Source of the DNA: Anoplopoma fimbria
Taxonomy: Eukaryota; Chordata; Actinopteri; Perciformes; Anoplopomatidae
Length of the DNA stretch: 64,000 nt
NCBI RefSeq assembly: GCF_027596085.1
Contig: NC_072462.1
Span: 20,607,921-20,671,920, forward strand
Reading direction: 5' to 3'
Numbering within the stretch: the stretch's first letter is position 1; every line of letters begins with the position of its first letter. This document shows, in pieces, positions 53,547 to 64,000 of the stretch. The position numbers were made by a program, and so were the translations under genes. Below the pieces are notes generated by a model. It was not told the origin of the DNA. It did not search any database and saw only the letters and a program-made list of their open reading frames with translations.

Positions 53547-54690
53547 GTAAGATATATTCCATGTAAAGTGTTATTATGTTGTGGTGTTCTATTTCACGTT
53601 TTTTACCAAATTTAATACAACATGTTACATGTGCCTGGTGAAGCACTAATGTTTACTGAAGAGGTTTTAGAAGATAATTTCAGTTTCCTCCTAACTCATT
53701 CAGGCTGCCTATTATCAACGCTTTTCATTAAAGTTTACAAGCGGTGCTTGATTTGAACTTAGTTCAGGGACAAATCTAAAATCCTTTTCCCACACATATT
53801 GACAAGAATTTGGCAGCAAAAATAAGGACTAAGATTCAGAGTGTCAAGGCATCTCTTCGAGGTTGCCAACCCCTTGAGCAATGTTAATGCATTTGTTTGA
53901 CCACAGATGACTGATTTCATTGACTTCTTGTTCCCTTTGGAGATTTGTTGCACACACAGTTATGCTTGGTGCCAGAAAGACAAAGAAAAATTGGAATTTC
54001 AGTGGCCAAATAAATGTCACCCAGCTGAAAGGAGAGTGCAAAGCTTTTTTTTGTTGTTGCTTTAACCAACAACATAGTCCATTAGCAAGAAACCCACTGA
54101 CTGTGCACCCCTGTCATTACCAAAGGCACTAGATAATAAACATGCTACCTCTGAACCTTTTCTGCAGCAAACAGTATTTAATTGAGGCTTAGACGGGATG
54201 TGACCGTCACAAATCAAAGGTCTGGTTTCTCACTGAAAGTGTCCAATAATCCAAACACCAGCTGCAGTGGCAGCACATTTTTGTCATATTAAATGTAAGA
54301 ATCAACCAGAAAAGTTGGTTACTTCATTGGCTTTTTATTTCAAATTATAACCGTCATTGATGTGGTAAGTAGTTCGAAAAAGAAATGCAGTTTGGATTCT
54401 GAAGTTTTTATGCACTTAGGCTGCAGAAGGCTACATAATAATAGCAAGACTCTTAGAATTCATAAGCGACTCAGGCTGGAAAGCAGTGAAGAGGAGAAAT
54501 CCATTTTAAAGAAGGAATGAGAAGTACTTTAATAGATAAGGTGCTGCCAGCAGTCCTCAGCACTGTTGTATTGCTCAGAGCGCGATATGGGTGTGCATGA
54601 CGCATAAACACACACAGACACCAATGGGGCTGTGAGCGACTGTGGGGAGTGTGTCGGCCTAGAGGGTGAGGTATTGAAAAGGAAAGAGAG

Positions 54691-54693
<3 letters not shown>

Positions 54694-54783
<90 letters not shown>
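54694..54783. repeat. (TG)n microsatellite, 90 bp
   Basis: GAGAGAGAG leads into a perfect TG tract within the 7-kb intron. Confidence 0.98.
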
Positions 54784-54786
<3 letters not shown>

Positions 54787-55138
54787 TGTGTGTATACATA
54801 AGTAACCAAATGAGGCAGTGACATGCTCTGCCAAGCCCCGGACACAGGACTCATGAAAATGCTAATGTTAGCCGGATTAGCGCCTTGGCTGAGGAAATAT
54901 CCCTCAACTATTTGTGATAGCAAAACACCCCACTGCTCCTTTCTTTCCCTCTGCTTTCTCTTTTATGCACACATGCCCTTCATGTGACTTTGTACTTGTT
55001 CTTCCTCTGTTTCTTTCCTATTTTGCTTCTTCTTCCTCGAGCCACATCTTCTCAAACGTGAAAATGCCACTTGTGTGACAAATGTCGTCCGGCGCACAAT
55101 TATTTTTCATGTTTATTTCTTAAAGTTTGCTTTTAGGC

Positions 55139-55690
55139 CAGGCAGCGACCTCTGATTCTGAAAAGTGAAGCCAATACTGAAATGCCTTAAACTATTCCAT
55201 GCATTTTATTCTAATAGCCAGCACGGGGCGATTCCTAAAGTTGCAAAAAGAAATCAGTTTGTAAAGAAGTCTATGAGAAAATGACCCGACTTTATTACCT
55301 CAGTAAACATTCTAAACACAAGTGTATGGTCTTCACACTAGTTTCAAGTCCCTTTCAATACAGCATGATGTTCCTTTAGTAAATTATGGTCCCATTTAGA
55401 GTAGAATAGACGATAAAGCAGGGTATTCTTTAGGGCGGGGCTACGTTGTGATTGACAGGTTGCTACCACAGCGTTATCCAGTGTGGAAGTTGTCCGTATT
55501 TTCATGTTACAACTTTAAGCCTTTCACACTGTGTTTTCATATATAAAACTTAATTGTTACATTTTCGTCTCCTAAAAATCGCTTGCTGATGCAATGCCCA
55601 AAAACCAAGATGGCAGACTTGAGGCTTCAAAGCAGCAGACCACAAACCAATGGGTTGGACTTAGTCCACTTCTTATATATACAGTCTATG
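55139..55690 (-). mobile_element. percomorph-type dispersed repeat, ~550 bp
   Basis: Read on the minus strand it begins CATAGACTGTATATATAAGA, passes CCCATTGGTTTGTGG, TTTGAAGCCTC, GCCATCTTGG, CAATCACAACGTAGCCCCGC, ACTGAGGTAATAAAG and TTTTCTCATAGACTTCT, and ends GGCTTCACTTTTCAGAATCA followed by GAGGTCGCTGCCTGG. I recognise this as an abundant dispersed sequence of percomorph fish. The flanks TTTTAGGCC (left) and TTTTAAGCC (right) look like an 8-9 bp target duplication with one change, which would fit an hAT-type insertion. The superfamily is inferred, and no transposase is encoded. Confidence 0.75.
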
Positions 55691-56371
55691 TTTTAAGCCT
55701 ACAAAAAACAAAAATGTTGTCTTCTTTTTGTCTAAATCCTGTAGTCAAATTGCAGCTAGGAAACAATTAAATGGTATGTTATCACCATGTTATTTCGGTA
55801 GACTTTAGGTACCCTGGTCTTAGCAGGCTAAATCTTGCTTCCTTTGCCTGCAATGCTCTACATTATCGCCTGCTTTTCTTTTCAGTACAACTGATAACAC
55901 AATGCAGCTGTTGTGTTTGATCACGGGGAGAGTTGAAAGAACCTCGTTTTAACCCTCTTTTTTATTCAGACTTGAACACAAAAACCATATGAAATTATCC
56001 GTTTTTCATTTTAGAAATTGCTAGTTGAAAGCCTAAAACAAAAAACATAGTTTTCAAATTTAACAAAAAGTGGTGTCGATGTGATCTTGCCCTCTGTTCA
56101 TTTATTCTCTAACTTTTTGTTTGAAACAGTTTGCCTTCTCTCAACCCTCGTCGCTCCCCTCCACCCATCTCCTCCTTGTTCCTTCATTGTTGAAAGTCTT
56201 TTTCATGCCATTCTAAGTTGTAAGCCACATTCATTATCAGGGACAACGAGGCAGATCGTAAATAAATAAAACAATTTCATGCTTCCTGGTGCACTTCTGA
56301 ATTCTGAGTGGGAGTAAGAAGATTCTCAACTGTCCTTGTTCATCCGACCAAAGCTGGGATGAAATTAGAAG

Positions 56372-56374
<3 letters not shown>

Positions 56375-56455
<81 letters not shown>

Positions 56456-56484
56456 CGACTGTGTGTGTGTTTGTGTGTGTGTGT
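56375..56484. repeat. (TG)n microsatellite, 79 bp plus interrupted extension
   Basis: Perfect TG to 56453, GAGCGACTG interruption, then more TG to 56484. Confidence 0.97.
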
Positions 56485-58245
56485 CCTCACATGCGCATGC
56501 TCTGGGTACAGTTACAAAGACAACCCTCAAGGAAGTTTCACACTCATCAAATGATAACTTAAAGCTTTCCTGTGCCAAGATGATCAAACAATGACTGATC
56601 TTGTCTAAGTGTAAAGACTTCTAACACTGATTTACACCGATTTATTTTGTCAACTCTGACGCTAGCCCACCTGAGCAAGATTAAGTACCACATTATGTAT
56701 TCATTGTGATTAAAATGAATTTACTGTAACCTAATTTCAAAGGAGGAATGTAGCTGCAGTAGGTTTTCTATAACATCATTAAATCATCTGTCACTTTCAT
56801 CCTTTAAATTAATACTTAAAAATGGAGTGCTCATATTCAGGTTTAATTTGCAATTGCTTTATGGTAGTTTGGGGGGGGTGTGTGCTGGTCCCAGGAGAAG
56901 CCAGTAAATGTTGACTTCAGTCAGTAGAAGTGAAGTTCAGTTAAGAGGTTGATAAACAGCAGTGTAAAATACTTTAATGCAACACCCTGATGCTATTTAC
57001 TGTTGCTGTCTCATTTTTCCCCCTGAGATGTTCAAATGAGGAGCCCAGACTATACTGATAAGATCATTTCTTGTTCAAGACTATTTATTTAGCATTTTAA
57101 AAAATATATTTTTGTTGTTATATTTTTCAGCAAGGAAGGTCAGAGGTCAGCATTGTCTACAAAACATAGCACAACTAGAGCTGGCAGAGTTTAAGAGGCA
57201 TATTTACTAAGAGACACAATATTTACTACCATGCACAATAAGTCCAACTGTCTCTGGGACAGCAGCAGATTTATTACCCTTGAAACGTCCAAATAAAAAT
57301 CCACAAGGCGCAAGCATGCTCCGAAGACCTGCAGATCTGCTTCATATTAATAAACAGCACAAGGTAGATATCAGATTGTTGTATCCCTGTTGTAGCTGAG
57401 CCGTAAGAAACAAAGTCGACAAGTGTAGTCATTGCATATGGTATGGTACGGGTAAAGTACGACTCCCTGCAGTCTTAGTTTTCAAGATACGAGAATATAT
57501 GCAACAGTATGACTGTCATACATAATTTATTTTGCAAGAGACTAAACCTGACACAGAACTTTCTGATGTGCTTTTTAAAATTCACATGTATTCTCTTTGC
57601 CTGTTGTAGCTTTGAACAAATAGGACAGCAGCCATGTGAATTAAGGATGTACCACTTCCAGTCATTTAATTATGTGAGCAGGAGGTTTTGTGTAACTTTG
57701 ATTTAGTGAGTTGATGAAAGGAATCCAGTTTGTGCTCTACTACTGCCATGCTTTGCTTATTATTCAGTAAAAAGAAAAATCACTAAAGACATCTATACCA
57801 TTCACTGTACATCCACATTTGTGTACATAGAATAGCACGTTTTACACACTTCATGTATAGTAGATTAAGATGCAATTAATTAATAATTAAAAAACTGTCC
57901 AACAATAAGCCTTAATGTGCAACCGTGGCTGGAGGAGTTATTATGCCGTACTCCACAGCAACACTAGTAAAAAAAAAAAAGGATTTTATTTTACATTTAA
58001 CTGATTTTAACTTATTTCTCTAAGATTTCACTGCAGATCTAAGCTCCCTATTTTTAAAAGCCCATTTATTTGGAAGGAAATCTGGTGTAGAGTGGGAGAG
58101 AGGAGCTACAGGGTTTCTTGATGTTTTTGTTTTTCATCATGCATACAAACCTGACTGCATTAACTAAAAGGACTAGATGCTGCACAGTAATGTTTTTTTA
58201 GAAACACTACAATCACATATTCAGATGGTGTACTATATTGCTAAG

Positions 58246-58267
58246 CCTACATCTACGTGCAGATGTA
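58246..58267. other. small inverted repeat
   Basis: CTACATCT, a six-base loop, then AGATGTAG. A chance occurrence is possible. Confidence 0.5.
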
Positions 58268-60605
58268 GCCTTTGCAGATCTCTTCTGTTTTACTGCTTGA
58301 CTGCTGTACAGTCTTAGCCACCAGGACAGCCTTTAAGCTAGACTTGTTTTTTCTTTTTAGAAAGAAAGATTAGCCACTCTCCCTCCCACTCTCTTGGCCA
58401 CCTCTCTCAGCAGACAGTGAATATAATGGTCTCGCAAGTAGCTGTTTGAAAGATTAGACTTTTATGTTACGGTATACCTGGTCACTTGCATCATCACTAC
58501 AGAGAAAGAACGAGCTGCAGTGACTGTTGCAACATGACACTGAAAGGAGGAAAGAGGAACGGTAATGTGGACGCAAATTTTAATGAACATAGTCAAGGGA
58601 GGCATGACAGACGTTTTCAGGGCAAATCATGGACAGGGCAAGCACAACAATGGGAATTAATTAAATTATACCTTCATGATTACACATCTTTGGGTTTTTT
58701 TGCCTCATTACACCACCTTTTTGTTATTTTTTGCTGAAATCTGCTGAACAGGAATTGACAAAGATGGCTAATGTCTATCACCTGCAGAATTCCTTTAAGT
58801 TTAATGGACACTGTAAAAGTTTTTGAGCCCATTAATCTGGTCTTCCCCATGTTTCAGATTAATTTCTTGAAATCTGTTTTGGTCGGTGAAGTCTCAGACT
58901 CTCATTGTCTCACTTTTCATTGAAGTCCTCTCCGTCGTTCAGCTCTTGTATTAATAGAAGTGCTTCAAAAGATGGATGTGTTCATTACTCATGCAACACA
59001 AAGCTCATACTCTGTTTCAAGTCAGATGAACACTTTAAAAGCCTTTGGGAATCCCCACCCATACAGAGTTCTCTCTGTTTTGTTCTGTCCCTGCACATGT
59101 TTCCTTCTGTTATGTGTTGTTGGAAGAAAATCGGATGTGGACAAAGAGGATGAGTTTCTGATCTCTAGTCTCCACTGACTGCACTTTGGTTTCACTCTGC
59201 CTGTATGCACTGTTCTTTCTTTCTCTCTCTTTTTCTTTCTTCCCGTCTCTATATCATCTTTTTACACATTAACTTGAAGAAGGTCACAATGAGATTAATA
59301 TCTCTTTCTCAAGGGAGAAAGCTGTCGGTCTGCTTTTATCCGTCTCTTATCATCTTCACGGTCTTTCATATTTTCATCATACATTCTATGAAGGTCATAC
59401 TGAGAGAGATGCCTGCTTGTTTGCTCCTGTCTGTGAGTTTCACCCAAATTGATTTCATCCTCTTGTACTTTATCTTTTGGTGTATTATCAGACTTTAGGT
59501 TGTTACTGCAGCTATCCATTCCCTATTGTAATATCATATGTGTCTCTGGCTGAGAAAAGGTTTCATGTACCTGAAGTGCAGGCCAGTGTGTTCCCTAGTG
59601 AGAGTGATTCAACAAAGACTGGGTCATTCAATATCTTATGAAAAGCACTGAATGGAATTCTCTCAGTGTCTCTGTCGACAGGTATTCAGAAACACAACAT
59701 TTATACAGTCCTTTCCATCAGGGACCCGTGGCTTCTCGTCTTCTGCCTCACAACAGTTCCCTCAAACATTCTCAGCTTCTGTCTTTGTCCTCACCGCTGC
59801 CTTTCACTGATGAATGAACAAATGTCATCCTCGCTCTGAATATTTATTTTCCATTGGAGTACATGGTGACCTTAAGAAAATCATGCAATAATGATAATAA
59901 TGATGATCCTTAGTCATAAGGAGAAATAGACGTAGAAGGGGAACACTTTTTATAAATTACTTCTTAACCTTAAAAGGTTATAAAAGGAATAAAAAAAGAA
60001 ATGCATTAGAGACAAATATATTGACTTTTTGTTCCTAGTGTGAGTCTAGATTCAAAAACTCTGCATATTGCACCTCAAAAGCATTCCTTCGTTCTCTGGC
60101 CTCCTCCTCCCTCATGTTTCAAACTCCATGTCCCCAGTTTTAAAATGCATGTTTTCTATCAAATATTTGAAGCCTCAAGCCAAAAGGCGTATTCACATTA
60201 TCACAGAAATACTCCTCCTGTATTATTGTGGCGAGCTGTGACGGTACCGAGCCGGGGAGCGGCAAATATTCTAATTTGTTGAACTGTGAGCCGAGTGGTC
60301 ATGACCACTGCTTGAACTGAAAGATGGACGAAAACATATGTTTCTCAATTTCCAGAACTGCACAATAACAAATTGGCCTCATATCGAGAACAGATAAAAA
60401 AACATATATTCAGTTGCGAAAATATCAGCTTTCAGATGCAGCCACAAGGTCTGTTACAAAATCACTGTTTGAGTCCCTGAAACATAGAAATCGACTGCTA
60501 GCAGCATTAACATTGTAGCTAAGGTGGAACTGCGCTTCACAGGAACTTGTATGAGTTAAATCGATGGTGGGGCCCTTTAACTAATTGTTCTCATCCATCC
60601 CACAG

Positions 60606-60769
60606 TTAAACCGGACCCCCCGGAGCGCGTGACGGCGACCCCGATCCGTTTCAACGCCCGGAGGCTGGAGGTGTCCTGGCACAGCCCCGCCACCTGGCCT
60701 GACATCGACAACTTCCCTCTGAAATACTTCCTTCGATACCGGCCACTCATCAAAGAGCAGTGGCGGCAT
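60606..60769 (+). CDS. cntfr: ciliary neurotrophic factor receptor alpha, exon for first half of FNIII module 2
   Basis: 164-bp exon: two bases completing the codon begun in the previous exon, then 54 codons, ending in phase 0. The peptide begins KPDPPERVTATPIRFNARRL, continues EVSWHSPATWPDIDNFPLKY and ends FLRYRPLIKEQWRH. KPDPPE, RRLEV.W, TWPD, FPLK.FLRYRPLI and QW.H match human CNTFR about 203-256, and about two thirds of positions agree by eye. It encodes the N-terminal half of the membrane-proximal FNIII module, the main cytokine-contact region. The WSxWS strand must lie in the next exon, beyond this window. The exon is GC- and CpG-rich (15 CpG by hand count) in AT-rich surroundings. The acceptor is CATCCCACAG. 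The donor CAT/GTGAGTAG is followed after 14 bp by a 145-bp TG tract. Confidence 0.96.
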
Positions 60770-60782
60770 GTGAGTAGCTCTG

Positions 60783-60931
<149 letters not shown>

Positions 60932-62149
60932 GGAGAGAGGGAGAAACAGAGAGTTCACACAACCTTACAGTTTGGCATTTGGTTTTGAGGTCGCGATTCA
61001 ACACATTGAACCCTAGTGAAAACGAACACATGGGCATTGATCACACATTGTGAAAGTGAACTCCTAACTTATGAGTAACATAGCTTGCCCTGAAAAACTA
61101 TCTGGCTGACACATGTTACAACTATGCAGTAAGTAAAGGGAGTTATAAATGGTCAAGAGTGTTTGTCCAGATACAGCTCCATTACCGAAAGCTGTAAGTC
61201 AACATTGAAAAACACCTGCTGGATTATGATTCATTTTATGGTATTTGAAAACCTCTGGTGAGCACGTCTTATTTATTTTCTGGAAGCGATGTTCTAAAGA
61301 AAAAGACTGGCCTCCCTCTATTTTTGCAGATTGAGTTTCACCTTTTTGCAAGAATATTTCTCAAAAGGGAATGGCAAATTTCTCACAAGCAGGATAGATA
61401 CGCTTAACAATGAAAATTCTTCTTTTGTCCTCTATAGACATATAGGGATATTTTTTGAGGCAAAGAAAAAAAAACTAGATTTATTGTCCAGAGAAATGCC
61501 TCTGAGACCAGTTAGCAGTTAGATGTGAAATGATCCAACCTGTATCTGTTTGAGTTTTATCCCTAGTCAGACAGACATAATCGCTCAGCTCCTTTGGTGT
61601 ATGTTACTGTATCTGACTGTTTCTTGTGGGTTCAGATCCCCCAGGGCTTCGTATAGTAAAAGCACATGTGTCCACTATAGGATTCCTGGGATGAAAGCTC
61701 CCTCCACTAAGGTCTAACATTGCAGCGTTATTATCGTGCTCGTCAATGGTTCGCAAAGGTGTTGTTCCAGGAACTTGGGTTACAGACCCTCACATGGAAA
61801 AACACACATATACGTATTATATGTACAGTACACATGTTCTTTTTCAGTGTTTCTATCGCTCTTTCCATTCCTGCATGTATCCTTCAACAAGTGTCTCTCT
61901 CATTACCTCACTATGTCAATATGTCCTTCCTTTGTTCTCACTCTTTCCTACGACTTTCGTTTTAATATTACATCAGCTCATACACGTATGCGTAGTAGTT
62001 TTTTCATCTATTGTTTGTGTAATTTTTTCAGTATAATAAACTTAAAATAATATGTTCAATATCAGTACATCAAATTATTTTCACTTTGATTATTTGGCAT
62101 CTTCGACGTTGCTTTCACCTAATTGAAACACTGCTGAACTAAAGATGTG

Positions 62150-62330
62150 AATTCACCTGAGAGGAGTAAACCCTCAAGACATCCTTGATTTTATTATTCT
62201 CCTAATTAGGCTTCTTGCAGTCCATTCCCAGCAATGAACTGAGGGCTCATTGTTTATATTAATTACAGCAATTAAAATTATTGATTAAATGTTACAAGTG
62301 ATTTATCAAGTACAAGCATTAGCTGATTCC
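62150..62330. promoter_or_regulatory. candidate conserved regulatory block (homeodomain-site dense)
   Basis: Contains CCTAATTAGG, TTAATTACAGCAATTAAAAT and TATTGATTAAAT within about 100 bp, plus complex sequence without simple repeats. A dense set of TAATTA/ATTA cores is typical of vertebrate conserved non-coding enhancers, but AT-rich DNA also yields them by chance. Confidence 0.3.
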
Positions 62331-62878
62331 TGCTTCTCAAAAGTTTTACTCCTTTTTTTTCTCACCATTAAAGACTTTTGGGGGGTTCCATTACCGTTGT
62401 GAGGGTGTCATGTGTACAGATTGTAAAGCCCTTTTAGGCAGATTTCTTAATTTAGGCTATTCAAAATAAATTGAATAGAATATATTATTGACCACTGAAT
62501 TGTTTTTTAGGTGTTCAAACAAAGTCTTCAAACTGAAAATGTTAATTCGGCCTCAGAGAACAAATCTATGCTCAGACCTTTAATCACACAATCACACGTG
62601 TGAAGACATGCGGTTATTATCTACACACATGTCCATTCAGTCTCTCTTTCTCATTCTCACAGCAGTTGGAATGAAGAAAGTCATAATTACACCTCAGATC
62701 TTTGTGGTATATACTGATGATTAAACCTGACACACACTCTTAGTTCCTCTTGGCGCCCTCAACACTAATCAATCAATATGTGAACTGGTGCGTAACTTGT
62801 AAGGTGGGAAACCTTAAGTCAATATTTGGATTGGGTAAGAACTCATAATTTGTAAATTACACAAGTACAGTGGATGAC

Positions 62879-62907
62879 AGCTGAAAAACCGCAGGGGTTT
62901 TTCAGCT
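62879..62907. other. 12-bp perfect hairpin followed by T run
   Basis: AGCTGAAAAACC, loop GCAGG, then GGTTTTTCAGCT and TTTT. It would form a stable stem in the intron RNA. It has no known family. Confidence 0.85.
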
Positions 62908-64000
62908 TTTGCAGTGTTCTTTGATGGATGTCTCCATGGTAATGCTTTTAATTTTTGCAGCAGAAAATGTGGTTTTCATAAGGGGGAACCACTTCTGTAC
63001 TGTGAACATTTCATCGTTGCACTTCTGCCCCTTTTATGAGGACTTGGCTAACAGTGTTTGTCCTCAATGCTGCAGAGAGTGCTTGTTAATAGATATATAA
63101 TTGTCCAACATGAACACAGTGTCAGACTGTCAAAGTGCAGCGAAATGACAACTTAGTCTGATTCTCAGACCCTGAATTTGTTTCTTCTTAATGGTCGTTA
63201 CAGTCATTCCCTTCCTTTCTGTAGGCTAGACTATATGCTACAGAACAAATCAGATATGCCATAAAACTAGCATGTTAACACGTCTGCCGTTCTTGAATAC
63301 CTGTGAACAAACCCAGCATACCATTACATGTGCTGTTTTCATATTGACATACAATGTTGTTGCCATGTTATGAGCAGACAACTCTATAAATATCTGTTGA
63401 TTATAGCAGCTTGTCAGTGGCTGCTGCCATTAGAGCTGATCATGGCAGAATATACTGCAGACTGCATACTTAATGACTATGGTAGCACTGTTGTGGAAAA
63501 CATTTGGGTTTAAAGCTCTGACATAAATCATTAGGTGGAGTTAAATGAGGTTGCCAAAATAAAATGGCCCCTAATAAACTTCATTAATTATAGCCTCAGA
63601 AGTTGAATACTAATTGAAGTGGTGAGTATTGCTGAGGAATTTACCTTAAATGTGGTTAGACAGCAGAGCTGGGTGAGAATGGCTTTCACGTGTAACATTT
63701 TGAAATGTGTTTTGAGTTAGAAATGAAAGCGTTGGTGTGATCAGATTGATCTTTAGAGGAAACCATCCATCCTGCTGCAGAATGAAGGGATGACTGGCCC
63801 AGATACTTAGAGTGATGGAGATTCAGACAGAAGGAGGAAAATGGGGAAAAGTTTTGAAGTAGAGATGAATGAAAAAAAAAGAATGAATAGCAGACTCTTG
63901 GAGAGACCAGAGAGAGAAAGAAGCAGTATATATAAGTGAGATGGACATTAATAGATAGCATTTGGACTTAAGTTATAGGCTGACAATCCCCAGATGAGTC

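Larger units (their letters stand above)
53547..60605 (+). other. cntfr: cntfr intron, 7,059 bp
   Basis: Phase-1 GT-AG intron. It contains two long TG tracts (54694, 56375) and a dispersed repeat (about 55140-55690). The 3' end has TTAACTAATTG (branch-point candidate around 60584) 21 nt before the CACAG acceptor. No other gene was seen in it. Confidence 0.92.

Overview
The window is vertebrate, almost certainly teleost fish, nuclear DNA. It is AT-leaning, non-operonic and packed with long (TG)n/(CA)n microsatellites. It has dispersed repeats of percomorph-fish type and a degraded Pogo/Tigger-like DNA transposon. The only protein-coding gene I can support is on the + strand near the right end. 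Three exons with matching splice phases (52051-52168, 53380-53546, 60606-60769) encode the first fibronectin-III module and the first half of the second module of the ciliary neurotrophic factor receptor alpha chain (cntfr). The exons with the signal peptide and Ig-like domain would lie upstream. The exon with the WSxWS box and the GPI-anchor tail would lie downstream. I found neither in the window, so all or much of 1-52050 is probably a very large upstream intron of cntfr (inference; part could be intergenic).

Layout. 1-4526: non-coding, pyrimidine-rich stretches. 4527-5044: a 518-bp TA-flanked element with terminal inverted repeats that still holds the first ~40 codons of a transposase, followed directly by a broken coiled-coil reading frame (5063-5338). 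5339-33000: non-coding, with many (TG)n tracts, decayed dispersed repeats, a ~190-bp segment present twice (19899 and 23206) and a ~75-bp local duplication at 28 kb. 33-34 kb: a tRNA-derived SINE-like fragment and a (TAA)n tract. 34.9-38.5 kb: three TG/CA tract pairs in opposite orientation and a strong G-quadruplex motif. 39-52 kb: non-coding, with a second duplicated segment (43257 and 45257), a GC-rich island with a perfect palindrome near 42.6-42.9 kb, and a homeodomain-motif-rich block near 49.1 kb. 52-64 kb: cntfr exons and introns, with a dispersed repeat in the 7-kb intron, a (TG)72 tract 14 bp past the last visible exon, and an AT-rich TAATTA-dense block in the following intron.

No RNA gene (other than a tRNA-like repeat), CRISPR array, operon or virus was found. 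Points most worth a second look: loss of one of the four hallmark cysteines of the cytokine-receptor module; the near-exclusive TG orientation of all long dinucleotide tracts on the cntfr sense strand; the (TG)72 tract hard against a 5' splice site; and the cluster of inverted TG/CA pairs. I see no clearly novel multi-gene system. Comparisons with human CNTFR are from memory, and all identity figures are by eye.
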